Positions 45,349-52,904 of a stretch of 64,000 bases of DNA are shown piece after piece (positions within the stretch are counted from its first letter, which is position 1; every line of letters starts with the position of its first letter). Source of the stretch: Pseudomonas sp. TH15 (lineage in GTDB: Bacteria; Pseudomonadota; Gammaproteobacteria; Pseudomonadales; Pseudomonadaceae); assembly GCF_016651105.1 (NCBI RefSeq), contig NZ_JAEKEL010000001.1, forward strand, positions 2,346,001 through 2,410,000. The letters are read 5' to 3'. The position numbers and the translations under genes are program-made. The notes under the pieces are model-generated. The model was not told the origin of the DNA. It searched no databases and worked only from the letters and a program-made list of their open reading frames with translations.

Positions 45349-46356
45349 ATGGCTCTCAGTAAAGAAGTGCCGGAGTTTGACATCGACGATGAGGTTCTCC
45401 TTATGGAGACCGGCATCGCTACGGATTCGATGTCGAATGATGAAGGGGCTACTCCACCTTCCGTTCGCGCCAAATCCAAACACTCCGCTTCGCTAAAACA
45501 ACACAAGTACATCGACTACACGCGGGCACTCGATGCCACGCAGCTGTACCTCAATGAAATCGGCTTTTCCCCGCTGCTCTCTCCGGAAGAAGAAGTTCAT
45601 TTTGCGCGCCTGTCGCAAAGTGGCGATCCGGCCGGGCGCAAACGCATGATTGAAAGCAACCTGCGGCTGGTGGTGAAAATCGCCCGGCGTTACGTCAATC
45701 GTGGTTTGTCGCTGCTGGACCTGATCGAAGAGGGCAACCTCGGCCTGATCCGGGCAGTGGAAAAGTTCGACCCCGAGCGCGGCTTCCGCTTTTCGACCTA
45801 CGCAACCTGGTGGATTCGTCAGACCATCGAGCGCGCGATCATGAATCAGACCCGGACCATCCGGTTGCCGATCCATGTGGTCAAAGAGCTCAACGTGTAC
45901 CTGCGGGCTGCACGGGAGTTGACGCAAAAGCTCGATCACGAACCTTCACCCGAAGAAATCGCCAACCTGCTGGAAAAACCGGTAGGCGAGGTCAAGCGCA
46001 TGCTGGGCCTGAACGAGCGGGTTTCTTCGGTCGACGTCTCGCTGGGTCCGGATTCGGATAAAACCCTGCTGGACACCCTAACCGACGATCGTCCAACCGA
46101 TCCATGCGAACTGTTGCAGGACGATGACCTGTCCCAGAGCATCGATCAGTGGCTCTCGGAGTTGACCGACAAGCAGCGTGAGGTGGTGATTCGCCGCTTC
46201 GGCCTGCGTGGTCACGAGAGCAGCACGCTTGAAGATGTAGGCCTGGAAATCGGCCTTACCCGGGAGCGGGTCAGGCAAATCCAGGTGGAAGGGCTTAAAC
46301 GCCTTCGGGAGATTCTCGAGAAGAACGGCCTGTCGAGCGAGTCGCTGTTTCAATAA
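45349..46356 (+). CDS. rpoS: RNA polymerase sigma factor RpoS
   Basis: The stationary-phase and general-stress sigma factor. The 335-residue protein has region 1.2 ([21 protein letters not shown]), region 2 ([34 protein letters not shown]), region 3 and region 4.2 ([21 protein letters not shown]). AAAGGA precedes the ATG. It sits upstream of rsmZ, an arrangement typical of Pseudomonas. Confidence 0.98.
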   Translation: MALSKEVPEFDIDDEVLLMETGIATDSMSNDEGATPPSVRAKSKHSASLKQHKYIDYTRALDATQLYLNEIGFSPLLSPEEEVHFARLSQSGDPAGRKRMIESNLRLVVKIARRYVNRGLSLLDLIEEGNLGLIRAVEKFDPERGFRFSTYATWWIRQTIERAIMNQTRTIRLPIHVVKELNVYLRAARELTQKLDHEPSPEEIANLLEKPVGEVKRMLGLNERVSSVDVSLGPDSDKTLLDTLTDDRPTDPCELLQDDDLSQSIDQWLSELTDKQREVVIRRFGLRGHESSTLEDVGLEIGLTRERVRQIQVEGLKRLREILEKNGLSSESLFQ

Positions 46357-46376
46357 GGCATTCACTCAACGGCACC

Positions 46377-46406
46377 AAAAAGCCCCGACTGGTTCGGGGC
46401 TTTTTG
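46377..46406 (+). terminator. rpoS terminator
   Basis: AAAAAGCCCCGA...TCGGGGCTTTTT forms a strong stem with T-run, about 20 bases after the rpoS stop. Confidence 0.9.
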
Positions 46407-46454
46407 TTGCCTGGGAGAACGGCAGGACGCCAGCTCAGGTTTGTAGTCTAGCGT

Positions 46455-46472
46455 TGTAAGACTTGGCTTACT
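46455..46472 (+). promoter_or_regulatory. GacA upstream activating sequence for rsmZ
   Basis: TGTAAG-N6-CTTACT matches the GacA-binding consensus TGTAAG-N6-CTTACA in all but the last base. It lies about 180-190 bases before the rsmZ transcript, the distance I recall for rsmZ in P. fluorescens-type strains. The GacS/GacA system would switch on rsmZ from here. Confidence 0.88.
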
Positions 46473-46608
46473 CTTTCGTAAGTGTTCGGTATTTTTAGAG
46501 GTTGGTAGTCGTCTATTTGAATTGTGAGCTGAATTTAAATAGCTGATTTATATAGGTATTTAATTTTATTAACGGCATATGACAGTGAGTTTCAGCGTCA
46601 GCGGTCGA

Positions 46609-46636
46609 TTGCTCTTGCCGGGGAATTCTCTAGTAT
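46609..46636 (+). promoter_or_regulatory. rsmZ core promoter
   Basis: A -35-like TTGCTC (46609-46614) and a -10 TAGTAT (46631-46636) are 16 bases apart, placing the start of transcription near 46643. The A+T-rich stretch between the activating site and this promoter is a probable region for additional regulators. Confidence 0.65.
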
Positions 46637-46643
46637 CTGGGTT

Positions 46644-46773
46644 GTGTCGACGGATAGACACGCCCTTCAAGGAAGAGGGGAAAGGACATCGCAGGACGCG
46701 GTTCATCAGGACGATGAAAAGGAATACAAGGAATAGGGAAAAAATGTGGGCGGGTCAAACCGCCCCTTTTTTT
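46644..46773 (+). ncRNA. rsmZ: RsmZ regulatory small RNA
   Basis: A roughly 130-nucleotide RNA that begins TGTCGACGGATAGACAC and ends at the intrinsic terminator GGGCGG-gtcaaa-CCGCCC plus seven T. It holds eight GGA motifs (near 46652, 46671, 46684, 46694, 46709, 46721, 46730 and 46737), several in hairpin loops, which titrate the translational repressors RsmA/RsmE. The position between rpoS and fdxA and the GacA site upstream are diagnostic. An open frame across it (46579-47052) is spurious. Confidence 0.95.
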
Positions 46774-46789
46774 GCCTGTAGAAAAGCAA

Positions 46790-46862
46790 GATCAAAAGAT
46801 CGCAGCCTTCGGCGGCGCCCACAGGCGCGTAGGAGCTGCCGAAGGCTGCGATCTTTTGATCT
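46790..46862. repeat. REP-type doublet with 25-bp perfect arms
   Basis: AGATCAAAAGATCGCAGCCT (continuing TCGGC) and its exact inverted copy flank a 23-base spacer containing TAGGAGCTGCC. This GATCGCAGCCTTCGGC family differs from the TTCGCGAGCAAGC family elsewhere in the window. It lies between the rsmZ terminator and the fdxA terminator. Confidence 0.88.
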
Positions 46863-46879
46863 TTCAATCCCGGAAAAGC

Positions 46880-46902
46880 AAAAAGGCCCACAAGGGGCCT
46901 TT
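46880..46902 (-). terminator. fdxA terminator
   Basis: AAAAAGGCCC-ACAA-GGGGCCTTTT is a short strong stem; read on the minus strand it ends in a T-run, 18 bases beyond the fdxA stop. Confidence 0.85.
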
Positions 46903-46919
46903 TCAAGAACGCGGGGTAA

Positions 46920-47258
46920 TCAGCGTTCGAGGTCTTTCAGCTTGCTGCCTACAGATTTGTTAAGCACGCGATCAAACGCTTCCGCATCAGGCATCGATTC
47001 TTTCTTCTCGGTGATGTTCGGCCAGATTTCGGCCAGATCAACGTTCAGCTGAATGAATTCCTGCATCTCTTCCGGGACTTCATCCTCGGAGAAGATGGCC
47101 ACGGCCGGGCATTCTGGTTCGCACAGTGCGCAGTCGATGCACTCATCCGGGTGAATCACCAGGAAGTTCGGGCCTTCGTAAAAGCAGTCCACCGGACAGA
47201 CTTCTACGCAGTCGGTGTACTTGCACTTGATGCAGTTGTCGGTGACGACGAAGGTCAT
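46920..47258 (-). CDS. fdxA: 7Fe ferredoxin FdxA
   Basis: A small cytoplasmic electron carrier with one [3Fe-4S] and one [4Fe-4S] cluster. The 112-residue protein starts [21 protein letters not shown] and has a second cluster motif [12 protein letters not shown]. The frame is open 14 codons upstream, but GAGGAGAAAA sets the start at 47258. The electron partner is not known from context. It is downstream of mutS on the same strand. Confidence 0.96.
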   Translation of the reverse strand: MTFVVTDNCIKCKYTDCVEVCPVDCFYEGPNFLVIHPDECIDCALCEPECPAVAIFSEDEVPEEMQEFIQLNVDLAEIWPNITEKKESMPDAEAFDRVLNKSVGSKLKDLER

Positions 47259-47331
47259 TTCTAATTTTCTCCTCAGGCGGCGGCAGCGGAGCCCCTTCAC
47301 GTTGGGGTCGCCAGGTTCGGGAGCGATAGTC

Positions 47332-47355
47332 TGCTGGCCAGGCTATTAGCCAGCA
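47332..47355. other. Hairpin between mutS and fdxA
   Basis: TGCTGGC and GCCAGCA form a 7-pair stem with a 10-base loop. No T-run follows on the minus strand. It may be a weak mutS 3'-end structure or a site in the fdxA promoter region. Confidence 0.4.
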
Positions 47356-47400
47356 GCATCCCAAACCGCGCGAGATTCTAACAGCTTGCACGCAAGTGCG

Positions 47401-49980
47401 TTAGATCCGTGTCTTTAGTGTATAGAGCATTTCTAACGCACGACGTGGACTCATATCGTCCAGATCCAGTTTGGCCAGCTCATCCAGCACTGGATGCGGC
47501 AGACTGGCGAACATGTCGCTCTGCTGCGGCGCAGCCGGTTTACCTTTGACGGCCTTGGGCACCTCGTGCGGCAGGGCGGTGGCTTCCAGGCGACCCAAAT
47601 GCTCGCGGGCACGCACGATCACTTCGCTCGGCACGCCGGCCAATTGCGCAACCGCCAGGCCGTAGCTCTGGCTGGCAGGCCCCGGTAACACGTGGTGCAG
47701 GAACACGATGCGTTCGTTGTGCTCGGTCGCGTTGAGGTGCACGTTAGCCACCAGCGGCTGGGCTTCCGGCAACACGGTCAATTCGAAGTAGTGGGTGGCG
47801 AACAGCGTGTAGGCGCGTAGATACGCCAGACGCTCGGCGGCGGCCCATGCCAGCGACAGACCGTCGAAGGTGCTCGTACCGCGTCCGACTTCATCCATCA
47901 GCACCAGGCTGCGTTCGGTGGCGTTGTGCAGGATGTTTGCGGTTTCACTCATCTCGACCATGAAGGTCGAACGGCCACCGGCCAAGTCATCACTGGAACC
48001 GATCCGGGTAAAGATCCGGTCCACCAAGGACAATTCACAACTGGCCGCCGGAACGAAGCTGCCGATGTGCGCCAACAACACGATCAACGCGGTCTGGCGC
48101 ATGTAGGTGGATTTACCGCCCATGTTCGGACCAGTGATCACCAGCATGCGGGTGTTGTCATCAAGGCTCAGGTCGTTGGCCACGAACGGCGTGCTCAGCA
48201 CCTGCTCGACCACCGGGTGACGACCCTGGCTGATGCGCATGCACGGCTCGCTGACGAAGCGCGGGCAGTTCAGGTCGAGGTTCAGCGCTCGCTCGGCGAG
48301 GTTGCTCAGCACGTCCAGCTCGGCCAGTGCGGCGGCGGTGTCTTGCAACGGCGGCAGTTGCGAAATCAGGTCTTCGAGCAGCGCTTCATAGAGCATCTTC
48401 TCGCGGGCCAGCGCGCGGCTCTTGGCCGACAACGCCTTGTCTTCGAACGCCTTCAGCTCCGGCGTGATGAAACGCTCGGCGCCTTTGAGCGTCTGGCGAC
48501 GGATGTAGTCCGCTGGCGCCGACTCGGCCTGCTTGCTTGGCAACTCGATGAAGTAACCGTGAATGCGGTTGTAGCCGACTTTCAGGTGCGACAGGCCAGT
48601 GCGGGCCTTCTCGCGGGCTTCGAGGTCGATCAGGAACTGCCCGGCGTTTTCGCTGAGCGATTGCAGGTCGTCCAGCTCGGCGTCGTAACCGGTTTTCAAT
48701 ACGCCGCCGTCACGGATGACGGCCGGCGGGTTGTCAATAATGGCTTTTTCCAGCAACGCCGCCAGTTCCGGGTAGGTGCTGGTAGTCGCGGCCAGTTGAA
48801 TAATGTGCGGGGCTTCCAACTCGGTCATCGCCACTTGCAGCTCGGGCAGTGCACCGAGGGCGTCGCGCAGACGCGCCAAGTCACGAGGACGGGCATTGCG
48901 CAGACCGATCCGCGCCAGAATCCGCTCGATGTCGCCGATTTCCTTGAGCTGTGGTTGCAGCTTCTCGAAGCGGTAGCCGTCGAGCAGGCAGGTGATCGAA
49001 GTCTGACGCGCGAGCAACACGGTCAAGTCCCGCAGTGGACGGTTCAACCAACGGGTCAGCAAACGGCTGCCCATGGCGGTCTGGCAGCGATCGACCACCG
49101 ATTGCAGGGTGTTCTCGCGACCGCCGGCCAGGTTGGTGTCGAGCTCCAGGTTGCGACGGCTCGCGCCGTCCAGCACCACGGTGTCGTCCAGGCGTTCATG
49201 ACGCAGGCTACGCAAGTGCGGCAGGGCGGTGCGCTGGGTTTCCTTGGCGTAGCTGAGCAGGCAACCGGCGGCGCCGATGGCCAGGGTCAGGTTCTCGCAA
49301 CCGAAGCCTTTAAGGTCCTGGGTGGAAAACTGCTGGCAGAGACTTTTCAGCGCCGTATCACGCTCGAAATCCCACGGTGCACGACGACGAACCCCACGGC
49401 GTTTTTCCGCCGGCAGATCCTTTGGCCAGTCATCCGGGATCATCAGCTCTACCGGGTTGACCCGCTCCAGTTCCGCCAGCAGGTTTTCCCAGCCTTTGAT
49501 TTCCAGCACGCTGAAGTTGCCGCTGGTGATGTCCAGCACCGCCAGCCCGAACAGACGCTCGTCACCCAGCACCGCTGCGATCAGGTTGTCCCGACGCTCA
49601 TCCAGCAGCGCTTCATCACTGACCGTACCCGGCGTGATGATCCGCACCACCTGACGATCCACCGGCCCTTTGCTGGTGGCCGGGTCGCCGACCTGCTCAC
49701 AGATCACTACCGACTCGCCGAGCTTGACCAGTTTCGCCAGGTAGCCTTCGGCGGCGTGGTAAGGAATCCCACACATCGGAATCGCCTGGCCGGCCGACTG
49801 CCCGCGGGCGGTGAGGGTGATGTCCAGCAACTTGGCGGCCTTCTTCGCGTCTTCATAGAAGATCTCGTAGAAGTCACCCATGCGGTAGAACATCAGCTGG
49901 TCGGGGTGCTGGTTCTTCAGGCGCCAGTATTGCTGCATCATCGGCGTGTGCGAGGACAGATCGGAGATAGCTTTATTCAT
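47401..49980 (-). CDS. mutS: DNA mismatch repair protein MutS
   Basis: Recognises mispairs and starts methyl-independent mismatch repair in Pseudomonas. The 859-residue protein has the mismatch-wedge Phe-x-Glu in [16 protein letters not shown], the clamp and lever domains, and the ABC ATPase Walker [14 protein letters not shown] near residue 625. Full length. Its divergent neighbour is the tailocin repressor; in related strains the mutS-cinA/recA interval is a known tailocin site. Confidence 0.97.
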   Translation of the reverse strand: MNKAISDLSSHTPMMQQYWRLKNQHPDQLMFYRMGDFYEIFYEDAKKAAKLLDITLTARGQSAGQAIPMCGIPYHAAEGYLAKLVKLGESVVICEQVGDPATSKGPVDRQVVRIITPGTVSDEALLDERRDNLIAAVLGDERLFGLAVLDITSGNFSVLEIKGWENLLAELERVNPVELMIPDDWPKDLPAEKRRGVRRRAPWDFERDTALKSLCQQFSTQDLKGFGCENLTLAIGAAGCLLSYAKETQRTALPHLRSLRHERLDDTVVLDGASRRNLELDTNLAGGRENTLQSVVDRCQTAMGSRLLTRWLNRPLRDLTVLLARQTSITCLLDGYRFEKLQPQLKEIGDIERILARIGLRNARPRDLARLRDALGALPELQVAMTELEAPHIIQLAATTSTYPELAALLEKAIIDNPPAVIRDGGVLKTGYDAELDDLQSLSENAGQFLIDLEAREKARTGLSHLKVGYNRIHGYFIELPSKQAESAPADYIRRQTLKGAERFITPELKAFEDKALSAKSRALAREKMLYEALLEDLISQLPPLQDTAAALAELDVLSNLAERALNLDLNCPRFVSEPCMRISQGRHPVVEQVLSTPFVANDLSLDDNTRMLVITGPNMGGKSTYMRQTALIVLLAHIGSFVPAASCELSLVDRIFTRIGSSDDLAGGRSTFMVEMSETANILHNATERSLVLMDEVGRGTSTFDGLSLAWAAAERLAYLRAYTLFATHYFELTVLPEAQPLVANVHLNATEHNERIVFLHHVLPGPASQSYGLAVAQLAGVPSEVIVRAREHLGRLEATALPHEVPKAVKGKPAAPQQSDMFASLPHPVLDELAKLDLDDMSPRRALEMLYTLKTRI

Positions 49981-50110
49981 CGGAAATCAGGAAAACTCGT
50001 TGAAAGGTGTAGGGCAAAGGAGGGGCATCGGCCCGGCTTTTCCGCGATGGGCGCAAGGTTAACATGAGCGGTCTGCCAGACGCAGGCATCAAAGTCTTGT
50101 GGCACATTTC

Positions 50111-50153
50111 TGCATTTATTCACATTTCATGCGTTTTTATGCATATCAGCATT
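50111..50153 (+). promoter_or_regulatory. Repressor-gene promoter region with ATGC/GCAT half-sites
   Basis: Within about 45 bases there are TGCAT, ATGCG, ATGCAT and AGCAT half-sites, including ATGC-N8-GCAT at 50129-50144. The same ATGC/GCAT half-sites recur before the tailocin genes at 51011-51078. This suggests that the repressor binds here and controls its own gene. A weak TTCACA-N17-CATATC promoter lies across the sites. Confidence 0.5.
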
Positions 50154-50188
50154 TGTTTTCCGGAAAAAGATCAAGCACTATTCGCGTT

Positions 50189-50923
50189 ATGCAAAAACGC
50201 AACGTTTCTACTGTCTTAAGAGCACTGCTCGATCAGCACGGGATCTCCCCCACGGAGCTTCACCGTCGCACCGGCGTGCCTCAATCCACTCTCTCGCGGA
50301 TTCTCAGTGGGAAGATCGTCGATCCTTCGGATAAACATATCTCGAAGATTGCCGAGTACTTCTCTGTGAGCACCGATCAGTTGCGCGGGCGCGCGGATGT
50401 CGCGCCGGCCGCCGCTGCTGCGCGCGATCAACTACATTCCGAACTCAAGGACATAAGCTTGTGGGACGACGATACCCCTGTCGATGATGACGAGGTGTCG
50501 GTCCCCTTTCTTCGCGAGGTTGAATTGGCTGCAGGATCAGGAAGATTCGTCATCGAAGAAAGCGAGCGCTCTAGCTTGCGCTTCGGCAAGCGCAGTCTGC
50601 GTCACAACGGCGTGCAGTTCGACCAGGCCAAATGCGTGACAGTGCGCGGCAACAGCATGTTGCCGGTGCTGCGCGATGGCGCCACCGTCGGCGTGAACGC
50701 CGGTAAATGCGGGATTGGCGACATCGTCGATGGCGACCTGTACGCCATCAACCATAACGGCCAGTTGCGGGTAAAACAGCTCTATCGTCTGCCGACCGGT
50801 ATCCGTCTGCGCAGCTTCAATCGCGATGAGCATCCGGATGAGGACTACACCTTCCAGGAAATCCAGGAAGAGCAGATTGTCATCCTCGGTCACGTCTTCT
50901 GGTGGGGCATGTACGCCCGCTAA
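50189..50923 (+). CDS. LexA/CI-like (PrtR-type) self-cleaving repressor of the tailocin
   Basis: A 244-residue repressor that should hold the tailocin genes off until RecA is activated by DNA damage. An N-terminal helix-turn-helix (about 18-42, SPTELHRRTGVPQSTLSRIL) is followed by an S24 peptidase domain. The likely cleavage bond is Ala115-Gly116 (ELAAGSG); Ser156 (RGNSMLP) and Lys196 (RVKQLY) form the dyad. The open frame starts at 50099, but MQKRNVS at 50189 is the family-like start; the upstream part overlaps its operators. No PrtN-type activator gene follows in this window. Confidence 0.92.
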   Translation: MQKRNVSTVLRALLDQHGISPTELHRRTGVPQSTLSRILSGKIVDPSDKHISKIAEYFSVSTDQLRGRADVAPAAAAARDQLHSELKDISLWDDDTPVDDDEVSVPFLREVELAAGSGRFVIEESERSSLRFGKRSLRHNGVQFDQAKCVTVRGNSMLPVLRDGATVGVNAGKCGIGDIVDGDLYAINHNGQLRVKQLYRLPTGIRLRSFNRDEHPDEDYTFQEIQEEQIVILGHVFWWGMYAR

Positions 50924-50940
50924 CCTCATAGCTGTCCGCT

Positions 50941-50969
50941 AAAACCCGCCCCTCGGCGGGTTTTTTTTC
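50941..50969 (+). terminator. Terminator of the repressor gene
   Basis: AAAACCCGCC-CCT-CGGCGGG followed by eight T residues, 18 bases after the stop codon. It insulates the repressor gene from the tailocin promoter downstream. Confidence 0.9.
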
Positions 50970-51010
50970 GCCTGCATAAAACCACCAGCGCCTTTGTTTT
51001 TGGGGCTTCC

Positions 51011-51083
51011 ATGCGTTTGTGCATTTTATGCGCATAAATAAATGCATTTACGCATTGACTGTATATGCATCCATGCATACTCT
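51011..51083 (+). promoter_or_regulatory. Tailocin promoter with four ATGC/GCAT operators
   Basis: Three 14-base sites fit ATGC-N6-GCAT: 51011-51024, 51042-51055 and 51065-51078; a compact palindrome TTTATGCGCATAAA sits between the first two (51025-51038). A promoter TTGACT (51055-51060)-N17-TACTCT (51078-51083) runs toward the holin and tail genes. One operator touches the -35 element and one lies between -35 and -10, an ideal layout for repression. The adjacent S24 repressor is the obvious ligand. The rest of the 50.97-51.43 kb gap holds a small ORF and one terminator repeat. Confidence 0.8.
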
Positions 51084-51148
51084 GTATCCCAAGCCGCTCA
51101 ACAAAGCGGCTCGAAACGAAGCTCTTTAGTTCCACCACAAAGGCAGCG

Positions 51149-51259
51149 ATGAACCGGCCTCAACGGTTCAGAGGGTTGGCAACTGACCCGGGTGTGCAGC
51201 GTAAAGCACCAGAAGCAGTTATCCGGCGGGCAGGGACCGCGGTCGGAAAAACAATTTGA
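51149..51259 (+). CDS. Possible 36-residue small protein after the tailocin promoter
   Basis: An ATG with AAAGGCAGCG in front opens a frame of 36 codons, rich in Arg, Ala and Gly, starting MNRPQRFRGL. It is the first ORF after the predicted tailocin transcript start. I recognise no family. It may be a real early-leader peptide or a chance frame in an untranslated leader. Confidence 0.3.
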   Translation: MNRPQRFRGLATDPGVQRKAPEAVIRRAGTAVGKTI

Positions 51260-51335
51260 ATGGACTCGTACCGCGCCAGTAGCGCCGAAAAGTCAGCTTC
51301 CTTTTTGTACACAGGATTAAAGGAAGGCGAAGGAC

Positions 51336-51382
51336 CGCATTACTGAAAAGCCCGGCCCAGCGCCGGGCTTTTTGGAATGCCT
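51336..51382 (+). repeat. 47-bp direct repeat, copy 1, containing an intrinsic terminator
   Basis: This 47-base block is identical to 51870-51916. It contains a terminator: AAGCCCGGC-CCAGC-GCCGGGCTT (51348-51370) plus T-run. The two copies flank one complete gene. Confidence 0.9.
51348..51373 (+). terminator. Intrinsic terminator 1 in the tailocin leader
   Basis: A 9-pair G+C-rich stem with five T residues, about 260 bases after the predicted tailocin promoter and before any structural gene. Transcription of the tail genes must pass it or begin after it. Confidence 0.85.
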
Positions 51383-51434
51383 GCCAGATCTCGTCACAAC
51401 ATCCATCGCAAACAACAAATCCAGGAGTCAGAAA

Positions 51435-51839
51435 ATGAACCTCTATGCATTAGTTGAATACAACAAAGTTACCCAATTGAAAGAAGCCGACGTCAGCCCT
51501 GACGCGCCTGCTTCGCCGACTTCCGCCTGGGTGGATGTCACCGGCAATACCGAAATTCGTGTGGGCTGGAAGGCGAGCTTCATTGGCGTATGGACGTTTA
51601 CACCGCCCTCCGATGAGGACTTGCGCAACGAAGCCGAGCAACAGAAGTGGCAACTGCTGAACTCCGCGGCCAGCTGGCTGCTGATGAACTCGCTTCAGTT
51701 TAAATCTGACATTGGTATTGCCACGGCAGAAGAGCAAGCCCTGTTGCTGGCCCACAAGCAATACTCGATCGCACTTAGCGACATCGATAAACAGTCGGAA
51801 TATCCGGCAAACATCATCTGGCCGGTAGCCCCTTACTGA
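51435..51839 (+). CDS. Tail-fibre-assembly (Tfa/Caudo_TAP)-like protein, displaced copy
   Basis: A 134-residue protein. The start MNLYALVEYNKVTQL and the C-terminal part (helical, LLAHKQYSIALSDIDKQS then ending IIWPVAPY) resemble tail-fibre assembly chaperones of the Caudo_TAP type, which help fibres fold and trimerise. Such genes normally follow the fibre gene; here it is about 4 kb upstream of it and a different chaperone-like gene (58206-58730) follows the fibre. AGGAGTCAGAAA precedes the ATG. It is flanked by 47-bp direct repeats, suggesting a movable or duplicated cassette. Homology is judged by eye. Confidence 0.6.
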   Translation: MNLYALVEYNKVTQLKEADVSPDAPASPTSAWVDVTGNTEIRVGWKASFIGVWTFTPPSDEDLRNEAEQQKWQLLNSAASWLLMNSLQFKSDIGIATAEEQALLLAHKQYSIALSDIDKQSEYPANIIWPVAPY

Positions 51840-51869
51840 CAGTCGTTACTGAAGTAAAAAGCCTGAGAG

Positions 51870-51916
51870 CGCATTACTGAAAAGCCCGGCCCAGCGCCGG
51901 GCTTTTTGGAATGCCT
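51870..51916 (+). repeat. 47-bp direct repeat, copy 2, containing an intrinsic terminator
   Basis: Identical to 51336-51382, located 30 bases after the stop of the chaperone-like gene and 63 bases before the holin start. Confidence 0.9.
51882..51907 (+). terminator. Intrinsic terminator 2 in the tailocin leader
   Basis: The same stem and T-run as 51348-51373. It follows the displaced chaperone-like gene and precedes the holin, so the lysis and tail genes lie beyond two identical terminators. Confidence 0.85.
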
Positions 51917-51979
51917 ACCTCAAGAGAAAGCGTTTGAATCCAATACATACCACTCATCAATCACCCCAGGAGGCGTGAC

Positions 51980-52318
51980 ATGACAAACGAGCAACAAGCG
52001 TTAGCGGACATGCCGATCTGGCTGGTCATCGTCCTCGCCCTGGTGGGCGGGGTATCCGGCGAAATGTGGCGCGCCGACAAGGAAGGCGCCCGAGGCTGGG
52101 CGCTGTTGCGGCGCCTGGCGTTGCGCTCCGGGGCCTGTGTGATCTGCGGGGTCTCGGCAATCATGTTGCTGTACGCCGCCGGCGTGTCGATCTGGACCGC
52201 GTGCGCGTTTGGCTGTCTTACGGCGATGGCCGGCGCGGATGTGGCCATCGGTTTGTATGAGCGTTGGGCGGCCAAGCGGATTGGTGTGTGCGAAGTTCCA
52301 CCCCGCGACCAGCCTTAA
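51980..52318 (+). CDS. Holin
   Basis: A 112-residue small membrane protein with two or three hydrophobic segments (MPIWLVIVLALVGGVSG, CVICGVSAIMLLYAAGVS, and a weaker third near IWTACAFGCLTAMAG), ending in a charged tail. It resembles holins of P. fluorescens-type tailocins, which puncture the inner membrane so that the endolysin can act and particles are released. CCAGGAGGC is its ribosome site. The endolysin is not in this window and is probably further on. Confidence 0.82.
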   Translation: MTNEQQALADMPIWLVIVLALVGGVSGEMWRADKEGARGWALLRRLALRSGACVICGVSAIMLLYAAGVSIWTACAFGCLTAMAGADVAIGLYERWAAKRIGVCEVPPRDQP

Positions 52319-52388
52319 CCTTGAATATTCTTCGTGCCGCCCTTTGGGCGGCAGGACTGCGCGTGGACGATTGAGAAGGAGGTCATGT

Positions 52389-52901
52389 ATGCCCACACCG
52401 ATCCAGCAGCCGTCGCAACTGTTCACAGCCATCGCGACGACGCTGCGCAACACCCCGGGGCTCAACATCTTTGTTGGCAAGCACGACGATTTCACTGCTC
52501 CTGGCGATCAGGCCTGGGTGCTGATCGATTTCGACCGAAATGCATCTGGATTGCGCCCCGCTGATGGGCGTATTGCTCATGTCATGACGTTGTCATTGCA
52601 AGTCATCCCGGCGCTTGCTGCGACCGCGTTTGCAGCGTGCGATCTGGTCGCCGTACTGAAAAATCTGATCACCGACAACCGTTGGGGTCTGCCCGGTGAA
52701 CAATGTGATCTGCCGATGAATATCGATGGTTTGCCGTCATTGTTGGGCCAGCAATACAAGGCCTGGACTTTGACGTTCGATCAGACGCTTTACCTCGGTC
52801 CGACCTTGCTCGACGACCCGTTGGGCACGCCGAAATTTGCCCGAACCTGGGAAGTCAGCAACATCGACGATCCCGATCAATACACTGCGCTGGAGGGCTG
52901 A
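52389..52901 (+). CDS. Tailocin protein of unknown role, before the spike gene
   Basis: A 170-residue protein starting MPTPIQQPSQLFTAIATTL, preceded by a very strong ribosome site (AAGGAGGT, 5 bases before the ATG). It lies just before gene V, in a place where P2-like tails sometimes encode tail-completion or neck proteins. I do not recognise a domain, though the repeated FDR/FDQ-like beta-strand pattern is consistent with a small tail-end protein. A frame open upstream to 52209 overlaps the holin and is discarded. Confidence 0.65.
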   Translation: MPTPIQQPSQLFTAIATTLRNTPGLNIFVGKHDDFTAPGDQAWVLIDFDRNASGLRPADGRIAHVMTLSLQVIPALAATAFAACDLVAVLKNLITDNRWGLPGEQCDLPMNIDGLPSLLGQQYKAWTLTFDQTLYLGPTLLDDPLGTPKFARTWEVSNIDDPDQYTALEG

Positions 52902-52904
52902 CCG

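Noticed and set aside
46579..47052. Open frame of 157 codons across rsmZ
   Set aside because: It runs through the RsmZ RNA, its terminator, a REP doublet and the end of fdxA. These features explain the sequence better.
47926..50067. 713-codon plus-strand open frame opposite mutS
   Set aside because: Antisense of MutS, with no recognisable motif and no ribosome site.
51336..51916. The 47-bp repeats as prophage attachment sites
   Set aside because: They enclose only one gene, contain terminators, and there is no integrase in sight. The tailocin continues on the right without them.
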